DNA from: Syntrophales bacterium
GTDB taxonomy: Bacteria > Desulfobacterota > Syntrophia > Syntrophales > UBA2210
Assembly (NCBI GenBank): GCA_023230565.1
Contig: JALNXD010000003.1
Location: forward strand, 1-64,000
Reading direction: 5' to 3'
Length of the DNA stretch: 64,000 bases
Part shown: piece by piece, positions 54,332 to 63,008 of the stretch
How positions within the stretch are numbered: the first letter of the stretch is position 1
Layout: each line of letters begins with the position of its first letter
Translations under genes and position numbers: made by a program
The notes under the pieces: generated by a model
What the model was told of the DNA's origin: nothing
The model's database searches: none
The model's input: only the letters and a program-made list of their open reading frames with translations

Positions 54332-55816
54332 ATGTGTCAGGTAAAGCGATATTCATGTGTTATATATACAGCCTTTCCGGTAATCCTTTTTTTGCTGACG
54401 GTATTGATGCCGGCGATTTCGGATGCTTCCGAAACGGCAGCGGCCGTCCATTCAATAGGAACGGAATTGCCTGTCTGGACGGTCATACCCTTTGCAGGTA
54501 TCCTTCTGTCAATAGCACTTTGTCCCCTGCTGGTCCCGCATTTCTGGCACAACCATTTTGGAAAAGTCTCTGCATTCTGGGCAATTCTTTTTGCCGTTCC
54601 TTTTCTTTTCGCATATAAAGGTACAGCGTTTCATGAAATTATCCACATCTATCTGATAGACTACATACCTTTTATAATCCTTCTATGGGGGCTTTTTACC
54701 ATCGCGGGAGGAATTGTGGTCGGAGGATCCTACAGGGGGACTCCGGTAGTAAACACAATCATGCTTCTCATAGGTACGCTACTGGCCTCATGGGTGGGGA
54801 CTACGGGAGCAGCAATGGTAATGATCCGGCCTGTGCTCAGAGCGAATAAGGACAGGGCGAGCAAAGTTCATGTGATTGTCTTTTTCATATTTTTCGTGGC
54901 AAATATCGGAGGTTCACTGACCCCCCTCGGCGATCCGCCGCTCTTCCTCGGTTTTTTGCATAATGTTCCCTTCTTCTGGGTAACGAAGGCACTTCTGCCT
55001 CATATGATTTTGTCTTCGGTGATCCTGCTGGCGATTTTTTTCATACTGGATACGATCTTGTACAGGAAAGACAAGAAAAAAGGGAAAGTCCCGTCGAATG
55101 AAGAAGAAAAGGTGCCTTTTAAAATTGAGGGAACCTTTAATTTCCTTTTTCTTCTCGGCGTTATCTCTCTTGTCCTTATGAGCGGGGCCTGGAGAGCAGA
55201 CCAGGTAAATGTGCTCGGCATTCACGTGGGATACCAGAACATTGCACGGGATATCGGCATTCTGATAATGGGCGCTCTTTCTCTTGTGTTGACACCGAAG
55301 CGGCTGCGCGAAGCAAACGATTTCAGCTGGTTCCCGATTATCGAAGTGGCGAAGCTCTTTGCAGGCATTTTCATGACAATCATTCCCGCCTTGGCGATTT
55401 TAAAAGCAGGGAGTCACGGTGCGATGGCCGGCCTTGTGGAAGCGGTAAGAAACCCGGGTCATTATTTCTGGGTCACCGGCGCTCTCTCTTCATTTCTTGA
55501 CAATGCACCTACGTATCTTACTTTTTTTAATCTGGCACTGGGCAAGCTGGGACTGACCGAGGCATGTATTCCAGGGGCTGTTGCAACGGCTTCAGAAACC
55601 TGTAATCCTGCCTTCATTACGTATCTGAAGGCGATATCTGCGGGGGCGGTTTTCATGGGCGCAAACACCTATATCGGAAATGCACCCAACTTCATGGTCA
55701 AATCGATTGCCGAGGAGGCGGGTATAAGTATGCCAAGCTTTTTCGGATATATGATACGCTATTCGATTCCCATTTTGATTCCTGTGTTTCTTGTTGTGAC
55801 ATTTGTATTCTTTTAA
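54332..55816 (+). CDS. NhaD/CitMHS-type membrane transporter, putative Na+/H+ antiporter
   Basis: A 494-residue protein with about 12 membrane helices. It begins with a likely signal-anchor. Family landmarks of the ion-transporter superfamily are GTTGAAMVMIRPVLRAN, NIGGSLTPLGDPPLFLGFLH, and in the second half SSFLDNAPTYLTFFNLALG and GANTYIGNAPNFMVKSIAEE. Related proteins are annotated as NhaD-type antiporters or citrate transporters, and substrate cannot be told from sequence. Placement just after the ATP synthase, separated by a terminator, is consistent with ion homeostasis. AAGGAG precedes the ATG. Confidence 0.85.
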   Translation: MCQVKRYSCVIYTAFPVILFLLTVLMPAISDASETAAAVHSIGTELPVWTVIPFAGILLSIALCPLLVPHFWHNHFGKVSAFWAILFAVPFLFAYKGTAFHEIIHIYLIDYIPFIILLWGLFTIAGGIVVGGSYRGTPVVNTIMLLIGTLLASWVGTTGAAMVMIRPVLRANKDRASKVHVIVFFIFFVANIGGSLTPLGDPPLFLGFLHNVPFFWVTKALLPHMILSSVILLAIFFILDTILYRKDKKKGKVPSNEEEKVPFKIEGTFNFLFLLGVISLVLMSGAWRADQVNVLGIHVGYQNIARDIGILIMGALSLVLTPKRLREANDFSWFPIIEVAKLFAGIFMTIIPALAILKAGSHGAMAGLVEAVRNPGHYFWVTGALSSFLDNAPTYLTFFNLALGKLGLTEACIPGAVATASETCNPAFITYLKAISAGAVFMGANTYIGNAPNFMVKSIAEEAGISMPSFFGYMIRYSIPILIPVFLVVTFVFF

Positions 55817-55850
55817 TGGCGAACGCATCGAGAAGTGAGGTGATTCAAAA

Positions 55851-56432
55851 ATGATGAGAAAATACTATGAGGTAGTTGTAAAAGGGTCTTTTGATCTGAT
55901 GAAAGGATTTGTCCTCGGATTTTGCGAGGGAAAAGGAATCAAGGGAGAAGCTATCTTCAGTGAAGAACACTATCTGGAAAACGAAAGTAAATTCGGACAG
56001 CTCATGCGTCTGATCGGTGCAAAGGGGGGCAAGGTTACTCTTATCGTCGGTTCCGGATTTCACGATATGATCAACAGAGCTATAGAAAATAGAGGATTGA
56101 AAGACGAGCTTAAAGTCGTATCAGTCAAAGAAGTCTGCGATGCTTATTTTTCTTTCGAGTACAAGGCCTATTCGAGAGAACTGGGCGAAAAACTGAAAAA
56201 GCTTTTCGGGTCTCTTCCGGAGGGGCTGAGGATTGAAAAGGGGAAGGGGCCGGACGAAAAAGTGATGCCTGAGGGGAGGGGCATAGAGGCCTATGCACCG
56301 CTTCATGAATATGAAATTAAGGCTAAAGGTGAAATCCATGGCCCGGTAAAAAATGTCATTGATTTCTACGGGGCGGTGGAGCATGAAGAAATGGTTGAAC
56401 TCGGGAATATCAAATTGATATACGCCGAATGA
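55851..56432 (+). CDS. Conserved-looking protein of unknown function
   Basis: A 193-residue soluble protein that I do not recognise. It has an alpha/beta pattern, with a Gly-rich KGGKVTLIVGSGFHDMINRA segment resembling a nucleotide- or ligand-binding turn but matching no named motif. The C-terminal part (GIEAYAPLHEYEIKAKGEIH) is beta-rich. It has a good AGGTGA site and follows the transporter by 34 bases, so the two may be co-transcribed. Confidence 0.75.
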   Translation: MMRKYYEVVVKGSFDLMKGFVLGFCEGKGIKGEAIFSEEHYLENESKFGQLMRLIGAKGGKVTLIVGSGFHDMINRAIENRGLKDELKVVSVKEVCDAYFSFEYKAYSRELGEKLKKLFGSLPEGLRIEKGKGPDEKVMPEGRGIEAYAPLHEYEIKAKGEIHGPVKNVIDFYGAVEHEEMVELGNIKLIYAE

Positions 56433-56456
56433 TTTTGTTGAATTAGATCAACAAAA

Positions 56457-56487
56457 GGTGGAGGCAATGTAAATTGCCCCCTTTTTT
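56457..56487 (+). terminator. Terminator between the unknown gene and the SpeDE gene
   Basis: A 9-bp stem with one mismatch (GGAGGCAAT with ATTGCCCCC), a 4-base loop, then TTTTTT. A second perfect 9-bp hairpin (TTTTGTTGA with TCAACAAAA, 56433-56456) lies just before it. The pair sits in a convergent gap and may act on both strands. Confidence 0.75.
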
Positions 56488-56520
56488 ATTGACCTGCTTC
56501 AAAATACCCCCTATACACAT

Positions 56521-57594
56521 TCAAGTATTACCAAAGGCAAATGTCCATGGCACGCAATATGAAGGTATGTAGCTTTCGGTCATTCTAATGTCACGGAAAA
56601 ATTTCCCCAGCAGATTTGCAGTCATATCCAGCGTATCATAATCATACGCTGAGCAGCATTGTGCTGAGATTATGCCATTCTTGTGTAAAGAGGCTTTTAT
56701 CCTGCTAAAGAGATCATTTAAATAGGTATCCCGTTTTCTGTTGATGAACGCCTCTGGATGCATTGTCAAATCATAGATTATCGCATCATAGTGCCGGCCC
56801 TGAGCGAGAAAGCGGAACACGTCGTCATATACGACCTCTACCCGCTTATCTTCGAATGCATCGTGACAGATTTCCCTGAGATATGTGTTGCAGGCATCCA
56901 CTACTGCTTCGTCTATATCTACAAGAGTGATTTTCCCTGGATTATATTTTAGAAGCTCATAGAGAACGCCTCCGTCTCCGCCGCCCAGTATCGCCACATT
57001 TTGAAGAGGAATGCCGGACTCAATCAGCGGTCTGACCATGCATTCATTATAGATGTGGGCGTCGAACTCGGCAATCTGAAGATCGTTATCCAAAAAGAGC
57101 ATTCTTCCGAAGCTTTCGTTATTTATTATCTTTATCTCCTGATACACCGATTTGAGATAAAAAATTTCATCCTGTATATGATATCTGATATCAAAACCCG
57201 TTGATCCTGTATCATCGGTAATCCAGTTGGTCCGCGAAACTTCAAGGGGATTGCCTCTCGAAATCTCTGCGACGCGGGTCGTTCCCGGTGCCAAATTTTC
57301 TTTAAGGCGCTGCAGAATTCTGAATGATACTCCATTATCTTTCGAACAGGTAAAAATGTCCAAAGAGGCATGGCAGGCCTCGGGATACGTATGAATCGCT
57401 ACATGGGATTCACTGATAACCGCTATCGAAGTAATTCCTATAGGATCGTAGAGGTGGCTGTTGATACTCACAATTTCTATTCCGCAGCCGATAATGCTTT
57501 CTCTGAGAATTTTCTCGAGTATTTCGCTATTATTCAGAATTTCGGAGTCGCAGTTAAAAAATTCAGCTACGAGCTGGATTCCGGTAGGTTTCAT
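56521..57594 (-). CDS. S-adenosylmethionine decarboxylase-spermidine synthase fusion
   Basis: A 357-residue bifunctional protein. Residues 1-120 are a class 1B AdoMet decarboxylase: Ser63 in ISESH is the self-cleaving, pyruvoyl-forming residue, with His68 in AIHTYPE and Cys83 in IFTCS at the family positions. Residues ~125-357 are an aminopropyltransferase with GGGDGGVLYELLK (204-216) and DIDEAVVDAC. Two motif deviations are visible: YNECM where YHEM is usual, and YDLTMHP at the catalytic Asp segment. Together the domains would make and use decarboxylated AdoMet for spermidine synthesis. Start 57594 has a GGAAGGA site; the frame extends 32 codons upstream. Confidence 0.9.
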   Translation of the reverse strand: MKPTGIQLVAEFFNCDSEILNNSEILEKILRESIIGCGIEIVSINSHLYDPIGITSIAVISESHVAIHTYPEACHASLDIFTCSKDNGVSFRILQRLKENLAPGTTRVAEISRGNPLEVSRTNWITDDTGSTGFDIRYHIQDEIFYLKSVYQEIKIINNESFGRMLFLDNDLQIAEFDAHIYNECMVRPLIESGIPLQNVAILGGGDGGVLYELLKYNPGKITLVDIDEAVVDACNTYLREICHDAFEDKRVEVVYDDVFRFLAQGRHYDAIIYDLTMHPEAFINRKRDTYLNDLFSRIKASLHKNGIISAQCCSAYDYDTLDMTANLLGKFFRDIRMTESYIPSYCVPWTFAFGNT

Positions 57595-57782
57595 GGCTTG
57601 TATCCTTCCTATATTATTTCCCCGACTGGAGACAATAATACCCCGTGCACTGCTCGGATTATACACGGGAGCCACGTCATTTGAGCACATATAAGAATGG
57701 TAATGACTATTTCAACAGGCGCGTCTTCTATATAAATAATCAGCCGGCCTGTCAAGCAAAATAGACCGGAATTTTGTCAGTT

Positions 57783-58457
57783 TCAGGCAGTTGCAGTCGG
57801 GCGTGCATTTTTCAAATTTAAAAGAGCCGATTCGGCAAGCTGCCTTTTTACCACTTTGGGTGAATAGAGAGGTGAGATGCGTCCACTGGCGAGGTCGTAG
57901 GTATTGATATAATTTCTTTTGGTTTGTCTTTGTCCGTAAATTCCGATCTGAATCATACTGCGGCGCGTCGGGTTTCCCGTCTGATGAATTCCTTTATAGA
58001 GCGGAAGAACATGATAGTAACCACCCGGTTCAATGATGCCACGTTCCTTTTCGACAAGCCGGGTACGGGAAGTGCTGTCCCGGTCGAGGCGCCGATAATT
58101 GATCACTTCCAGTTTTCCCGATACCGGTCCGATGACTCCCCATGAATTGTGGTCGTGAATGGGATCGTATTCCCCTGGTCTCCACAGAAACATACGCAAG
58201 GAAAACAGACCCTCTGGATCAAGATGGAGGATCACTTCGTTTACAAACATAGTCGGTTTTTCAATTTTGGGATAGGGGGCCTTCTCGATGATATTTTGAA
58301 GGATTTTCCTGAAAAGATCTGCCTGGCTGAGAAATGGAGGAAGTATCTTTGAAACGAAGGAAATACGTGATTGATTATCTTTCAGATCTGCGAGACCTCT
58401 TGAACAGGTATTGCAGAAGACAGCCATTTCTAAGGGCTTGTTGTCTGCTGAACTCAT
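57783..58457 (-). CDS. Cysteine dioxygenase-like cupin protein
   Basis: A 224-residue cupin. The first metal motif HxH lies in YDPIHDHNSWGVIGPVSGKL, the third His candidate in YKGIHQTGNP. This matches thiol dioxygenases of the cysteine dioxygenase fold, which oxidise cysteine or a related thiol with O2. The true substrate is uncertain, and an O2-dependent enzyme is unexpected if the host is a strict anaerobe. The start overlaps the stop of the upstream Fe-S gene (ATGA). Confidence 0.78.
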   Translation of the reverse strand: MSSADNKPLEMAVFCNTCSRGLADLKDNQSRISFVSKILPPFLSQADLFRKILQNIIEKAPYPKIEKPTMFVNEVILHLDPEGLFSLRMFLWRPGEYDPIHDHNSWGVIGPVSGKLEVINYRRLDRDSTSRTRLVEKERGIIEPGGYYHVLPLYKGIHQTGNPTRRSMIQIGIYGQRQTKRNYINTYDLASGRISPLYSPKVVKRQLAESALLNLKNARPTATA

Positions 58458-59365
58458 TTTTTTTCCTCTTCGCTTTTTTTCCTGATTCGCCTCAGGATAT
58501 CCCCGAATCTATCCTGCGGTCCGGCCGTTTCGTCGAAGAGACTGCTTCCATGGCGCCGTATATGCATCCATGACCGGTGCAGGGGATCGGGTGCGTTTAC
58601 GATCGGGGTTTCCAGTTCCTTTCGATAATGGCCGATTGCCTTTTCGCGCCCGAAAATTTTTCTGTCATCGCCCACTGGACAGACTTTAATGCATATGCCG
58701 CATGGGTAACAACCTCTCCTGGTAAGTTCCCGTGCCCAAAGGGTACAGGCGGTACGATCGTATTCAGCAACCGGGACAGCGGGATCCCGCAATTCTTCCC
58801 TTGTAATCGGCAGGGCATCGGCGGGGCAAAATGATGAACAGGCGCCGCATCGTATGCAAAGCGGTTCATTCATGGGGCCGGTTCCGGAAAGAACGGCATC
58901 GGTCAATATCGAAACGAAGCGGACTCTGGGCCCTAACTTACGTGTGAGCACGGTATTGTTGATCCCGATATATCCCAGGCCGGCATAATAGGCGGCAAGA
59001 TTGTGGGAGAAGGCAGCCCTTGGATTTTTCAGCAGGACGTGTATGTTGGCATAGCCGTCTCTTCCAATAGGAACTGCCGCATGGCCTTTTCGCCCGAGCC
59101 ACCTGGCCAGATCGAAGGCGATATCGTCGAGAGAGCGGTTGCAGGCATTGTAGAGATCTCTGTGTTGTACCGAGGGAGTGGTTTCCACGATAGGAAGAGG
59201 CATTCCCATTCCCAGGACAATCACCGATCTGGTCTGCGGCCAGATAGCCCTGGGCCGGTATTCCTCCGGTGCATGTTCTTCTCTGTTCCACCAATCGACA
59301 GAGGCGAAGCCCGCCAGGTCGGCACCCCGCTGAATCGCGTAATCAATGATTTCCTGTTCCGTCAT
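58454..59365 (-). CDS. QueG-related double [4Fe-4S] protein
   Basis: A 303-residue protein related to epoxyqueuosine reductase and other cobalamin-type Fe-S reductases. The N-terminal domain (RSVIVLGMGMPLP; YAGLGYIGINNTVLTRKLGP) is followed by two ferredoxin-like clusters: CIRCGACSSFCP and CYPCGICIKVCP. It lacks the C-terminal repeat domain of long QueG forms, so it may be a paralogue rather than the tRNA-modifying enzyme. It is translationally coupled to the dioxygenase-like gene. Confidence 0.82.
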   Translation of the reverse strand: MTEQEIIDYAIQRGADLAGFASVDWWNREEHAPEEYRPRAIWPQTRSVIVLGMGMPLPIVETTPSVQHRDLYNACNRSLDDIAFDLARWLGRKGHAAVPIGRDGYANIHVLLKNPRAAFSHNLAAYYAGLGYIGINNTVLTRKLGPRVRFVSILTDAVLSGTGPMNEPLCIRCGACSSFCPADALPITREELRDPAVPVAEYDRTACTLWARELTRRGCYPCGICIKVCPVGDDRKIFGREKAIGHYRKELETPIVNAPDPLHRSWMHIRRHGSSLFDETAGPQDRFGDILRRIRKKSEEEKK

Positions 59366-59446
59366 AATCCTCGTTCAGGTAATAATAATGATTGCAAAAC
59401 ACTTTGAAAAGAGTACCAAAATGTGAAGAGGGAGTCTAGTAGATTT

Positions 59447-59541
59447 GGGACTAATTGGGGACGGGTTCACATTAATTTTTTTGGATTAACAATTATTATT
59501 GAATTAATGTGAACCCGTCCCCAATTAGTCCAATTAGTCCC
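59447..59541. repeat. Long hairpin repeat (REP/MITE-like element)
   Basis: Two perfect 29-base arms (59448-59476 and 59503-59531) flank a 26-base AT-rich spacer. The arms contain GGGGACGGGTTCACATTAAT. The outer AATTAGTCC is repeated in tandem after the right arm. No open reading frame is inside. GGGGACGGG-type palindromes of this kind recur in deltaproteobacterial genomes and are thought to be mobilised by REP-associated transposases; that link is from memory. It lies just after the dinB stop. Confidence 0.8.
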
Positions 59542-59544
59542 TGC

Positions 59545-60852
59545 TTATTTTGAATTATGGAGGATGGGAAACCCCAGATGTTTTCGTTCCGTTTCTCCCG
59601 GAAATCGCGTCCGGTGCCGGACAGTCGATTCACCACGCTTTCCTGTGCCGAGCCGGTCCACGAGGTGAGATCCTCCCAGATGGATAGTGTGCTTGCCATA
59701 TTTTTTGGCCAGCGAATCGGCTGCCACATAAAGCCGTTCAACCTTTTCCAGATGCAGAGGATCGTCAAAGAGGCAGTATTGGGTTCCCACATCAGGGATC
59801 AATTCAAGAAGGATCACTCCTGTGGCACGATATTGTGTTCCCGCTTCATAAATGGCTTCGAAAACTTTTCTCAGAAGAGATGAAAATTCCAGGGGAAGGG
59901 CCGAAGGCCGGTTGAGACTTACTTCGCTTCCGGTACAATAAAAATTGTTCTTTTTGAGAAAGACGGCAATTTTTTGTGCGGCCAGGGAGTGCCGGCGGGC
60001 TTTGATGCAGGCAGATTCGAGGTTTCTCGTAAGTTGTGCAAAGAGGTAATCCCGGTTTGTTGTGGAAGGTGCGAAGGTCTTTGTCTTGCTGATTGAGGCA
60101 TAACGGCTTTTTTCATCTGTAATCACGGGATAGACTGAATTTCCTCTCAATTCCTGCCATATTTCCCTTACCGGCTTTACAAACCGCCGCAGAGCTGTCC
60201 TTTCGGGAAATCTGGCAAAATCGAGCGCACTTCGGACCCCCAATTTCCACAGATAATTACTGGTGGCATGACCAATCCCCCATACGGCCTCTACGGGGAG
60301 ATCCGCGAGATAGGAAGGGATGCTCCTGCCATCGATAACTGTAAAGCCGTCGGGCTTTTTGTATTTGGAAGCGATCTTCGCAAGGACTTTGGTAATGCTC
60401 AAACCGACAGTGACGCCGATTCCTACTTCCTTCTCCACATTTTTTTTTACGGCGAGAGCGATATTTTCGTAAGAGGAATGTAAGACCCTGCGCATACCCG
60501 TGATATCGGCAAAGGCCTCGTCAATGGAATATTCCTCCACTTGAGGGGTGAAGCGCCGGATGACCGAAAACATCCGGCGGGAAAAGAGGCTGTAGGTCTC
60601 GTAATCCGAGGGGAGGACAATGAGATCCGGACAGATAGTCCGGGCCTCGTGAAGCGGAACTCCCCGTTTGATCCCTATTCCCTTGGCCACATAATTCGCA
60701 CAGGCTACGATACCCCGCTCTCCGCCGGTAATAAGCGGTTTTCCTTTAAATTCCGGATGGATTGCTTCTTCACAGGAAGTAAAGAAGGCGTCGCCGTCCA
60801 CGTGAAGAATAGCTCTGGGCCATGAATGCAGTGAAAATATATATTGTTTCAT
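59545..60852 (-). CDS. dinB: DNA polymerase IV (Y family, DinB)
   Basis: A 435-residue translesion polymerase. Catalytic acidic residues are in ILHVDGDAFFTSCE and EEYSIDEAFADITG; steric features GIVACANYVAKGIGIKRG and the thumb motif GIGHATSNYL are clear. QYCLF near residue 373 resembles a sliding-clamp binding motif and is followed by a typical tail. It is longer than E. coli DinB (351). Its promoter contains an SOS-type operator. Confidence 0.94.
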   Translation of the reverse strand: MKQYIFSLHSWPRAILHVDGDAFFTSCEEAIHPEFKGKPLITGGERGIVACANYVAKGIGIKRGVPLHEARTICPDLIVLPSDYETYSLFSRRMFSVIRRFTPQVEEYSIDEAFADITGMRRVLHSSYENIALAVKKNVEKEVGIGVTVGLSITKVLAKIASKYKKPDGFTVIDGRSIPSYLADLPVEAVWGIGHATSNYLWKLGVRSALDFARFPERTALRRFVKPVREIWQELRGNSVYPVITDEKSRYASISKTKTFAPSTTNRDYLFAQLTRNLESACIKARRHSLAAQKIAVFLKKNNFYCTGSEVSLNRPSALPLEFSSLLRKVFEAIYEAGTQYRATGVILLELIPDVGTQYCLFDDPLHLEKVERLYVAADSLAKKYGKHTIHLGGSHLVDRLGTGKRGESTVRHRTRFPGETERKHLGFPILHNSK

Positions 60853-60885
60853 AAAGAGACTTCTTGCAAAGTAGTTTGCTTTCAG

Positions 60886-60912
60886 TTAATAGAACATATG
60901 TTCTATTGTCAA
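60886..60912 (-). promoter_or_regulatory. dinB promoter with LexA-type operator in its spacer
   Basis: On the minus strand a perfect TTGACA, 15 bases, and TATTAA. The palindrome ATAGAACATATGTTCTAT (60889-60906) fills the spacer. Its core GAAC-N4-GTTC is the SOS box of Bacillus-type LexA, not the CTGT-N8-ACAG form of E. coli. LexA bound here would block RNA polymerase. Confidence 0.78.
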
Positions 60913-61080
60913 GGAAAATAGTTATCGGTGAACGGAAGATCGTTTCTTCTACATTGGGAACTTTACATTGAGAACCGGTTGTACTATATATACAAGGCAT
61001 TTAGACTGAAGGTATCCAGGTTGAACAGAAGCCATCATGATCCCGGTCCCTTTTACCTTCAGACTATTGAAAAGGATAAC

Positions 61081-61533
61081 ATGGGCGCTCGAGTAATATT
61101 AGCTGCGGCAACCGGTCTGGGAAGCGGTCTTTCACCCTATGCCCCGGGAACTGCGGGAACGATTGCAGGGATACCCCTTTACCTTCTTTTTTCTTTACTT
61201 TCCTGGCCCCTGTACTTCCTTACGGTAGTGGCGTTTTTTTTCTTCGCCATTTATATCTCGCAAGAGGCGGAGAAGCTTTACGGCCAGCGTGATCCTTCAC
61301 GGATCGTGATCGATGAAATGACGGGATTTCTGGTAGTCATGGCCTTTATTCCTCCTTCACTTTTTTCCGTGGCGGCGGGTTTTGCGCTCTTCCGGTTTTT
61401 CGATATAAGGAAACCTTTTCCGATCCGAATTCTGGAGCGGCGTCTTCCTGGAGGTTATGGAGTGGTGGGGGACGATATAATGGCCGGTCTGTATGGCAAT
61501 GTAATTCTACAGGTGCTGGTAAGGGTGATCTGA
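61081..61533 (+). CDS. pgpA: Phosphatidylglycerophosphatase A
   Basis: A 150-residue membrane enzyme removing phosphate from phosphatidylglycerophosphate. It has the family motifs GLGSGLSPYAPGTAGTIAGI, RDPSRIVIDEMTGFLV and GYGVVGDDIMAGLYGN, and about three membrane helices. Start 61081 has an AAAGGATAA site; the frame extends 51 codons upstream without family match. It begins the pgpA-cinA-thpR-recA order known from deltaproteobacteria. Confidence 0.93.
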   Translation: MGARVILAAATGLGSGLSPYAPGTAGTIAGIPLYLLFSLLSWPLYFLTVVAFFFFAIYISQEAEKLYGQRDPSRIVIDEMTGFLVVMAFIPPSLFSVAAGFALFRFFDIRKPFPIRILERRLPGGYGVVGDDIMAGLYGNVILQVLVRVI

Positions 61534-61751
61534 ACGGGAAGAAAAAAGGCGGAAGTTAAACGCTGCATATGCACGCACTCCGGAATAAAAGCGCGAGTGT
61601 GCGGGGGCAGCTTCGCGAGACGATGCATGGTCGAAAAACAGCCCTGAGCGGGTACACATCATGCCTTTAATTCGGAATCAATGAGTTTTGCATTCACTTG
61701 CTTGAAGAATAAAGAGCAAACCGGGGATAAATATTTAAATGTGGTGACTAT

Positions 61752-63008
61752 ATGAAAGCGGGGATATTACTTGTAGGCGACGAATTGACCGGAGGAAGGG
61801 TTCTGGATATAAATTCATCTTATATCGCGGAAAGGCTCGATCTCAGCGGATGGGGCGTATCGGCTATCATCACCGTAGGCGATGACGGAGAAGCCGTAAA
61901 AGGAGGCCTCGAGTATCTTCTTGATCGTTCCGAGGGGGTAATTGTGGCGGGCGGACTCGGCCCTACGGCGGATGATATCACCACAGCAGCCGTTGCGGCG
62001 GCTTTCAACCTTTCCCTCCATATGGACGATGAGGTTCTCCGAAAGTTAAAGGGACGTTTCGAGACGTATCACATTCCCTGGACCGAAAACAATTCCAAGC
62101 AGGCTGTCTTTCCCGCAGGGGCGATAGTATTGGAAAATCGTGCCGGTACGGCGGCTGGCTTCTGCATCGAACGGGGCGGCAAGCTGGTGGCGGTTATTCC
62201 CGGCGTGCCAGGCGAGGCCAGGAGGATGGCAGCCGAAGAGGTTCTACCCTGTTTTGAAAAGTTCTTCGGAAAAGCGGATGAAAAAAAAATGCGGAAGCAG
62301 GTACGACTCTTCGGTCTTTCTGAATCGAAAATCGACGAAACCATTGCTCTTATGGGTCCTTTCCCTGATGTGTCCGTAGGATTTTATGCCCGTTTCCCCG
62401 AAATACATCTGCTTCTGACGGCCAGGGGAAAAAATGAATCAGAAGCGGCCGCCCGTCTTGAGGAGGCCGTAAAAAAAATCCATGAAAAACTCGGCCGGTA
62501 CATATACGGGTATGATGATGAGACAATTGAGGGTATTGTGGCTTCGCTTCTGATTGAGCGAGGATATACCCTCGCCGTAGCCGAGTCCTGTACCGGGGGA
62601 CTCATCACCGACCGCCTTACCAATATCCCCGGCAGTTCGGGTTTCCTTGAACGAGGTGCCGTCGTGTACAGCAATCTCTCGAAAGTGGAACTTCTGGGGG
62701 TGCCTCCGGAGATTATAAAAGCTCATGGTGCCGTAAGCAGGGAAACGGCTGAGCTTATGGCCCGGGGGGTGCGTGAAATGGCAAAAACCGATATCGGTCT
62801 GGCAACAACGGGAATTGCAGGCCCCTCGGGAGGAAGTGAAGAAAAACCGGTGGGGACCGTTTATTTTGCGCTTTCCGATAGTTCGAAAACCTATTGCCGG
62901 AAATCGCATTTCCGCTGGGACCGGCGGCGTGTTAAGGAAATTTCGTCCCAGTTTGCGTTGGAGATGCTGAGGCGCTACCTGATCGAAGGCAGGGTCTTTG
63001 ATGAATGA
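61752..63008 (+). CDS. cinA: CinA, nicotinamide-nucleotide amidohydrolase
   Basis: A 418-residue protein. The N-terminal MoaB/MogA-like domain (ILLVGDELTGGRVLDINSSY; GGLGPTADD) is joined to a C-terminal NMN deamidase domain (LAVAESCTGGLITDRLTNIP; TGIAGPSGGSEEKPVGTVYF). It recycles NMN to nicotinate mononucleotide and hydrolyses ADP-ribose in characterised homologues. A 218-base gap without recognised genes separates it from pgpA. Confidence 0.94.
   Translation: MKAGILLVGDELTGGRVLDINSSYIAERLDLSGWGVSAIITVGDDGEAVKGGLEYLLDRSEGVIVAGGLGPTADDITTAAVAAAFNLSLHMDDEVLRKLKGRFETYHIPWTENNSKQAVFPAGAIVLENRAGTAAGFCIERGGKLVAVIPGVPGEARRMAAEEVLPCFEKFFGKADEKKMRKQVRLFGLSESKIDETIALMGPFPDVSVGFYARFPEIHLLLTARGKNESEAAARLEEAVKKIHEKLGRYIYGYDDETIEGIVASLLIERGYTLAVAESCTGGLITDRLTNIPGSSGFLERGAVVYSNLSKVELLGVPPEIIKAHGAVSRETAELMARGVREMAKTDIGLATTGIAGPSGGSEEKPVGTVYFALSDSSKTYCRKSHFRWDRRRVKEISSQFALEMLRRYLIEGRVFDE

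Noticed and set aside
58454..59365. Assigning the symbol queG
   Set aside because: The protein lacks the C-terminal repeat domain of long QueG forms and sits with a dioxygenase-like gene, so orthology is uncertain.
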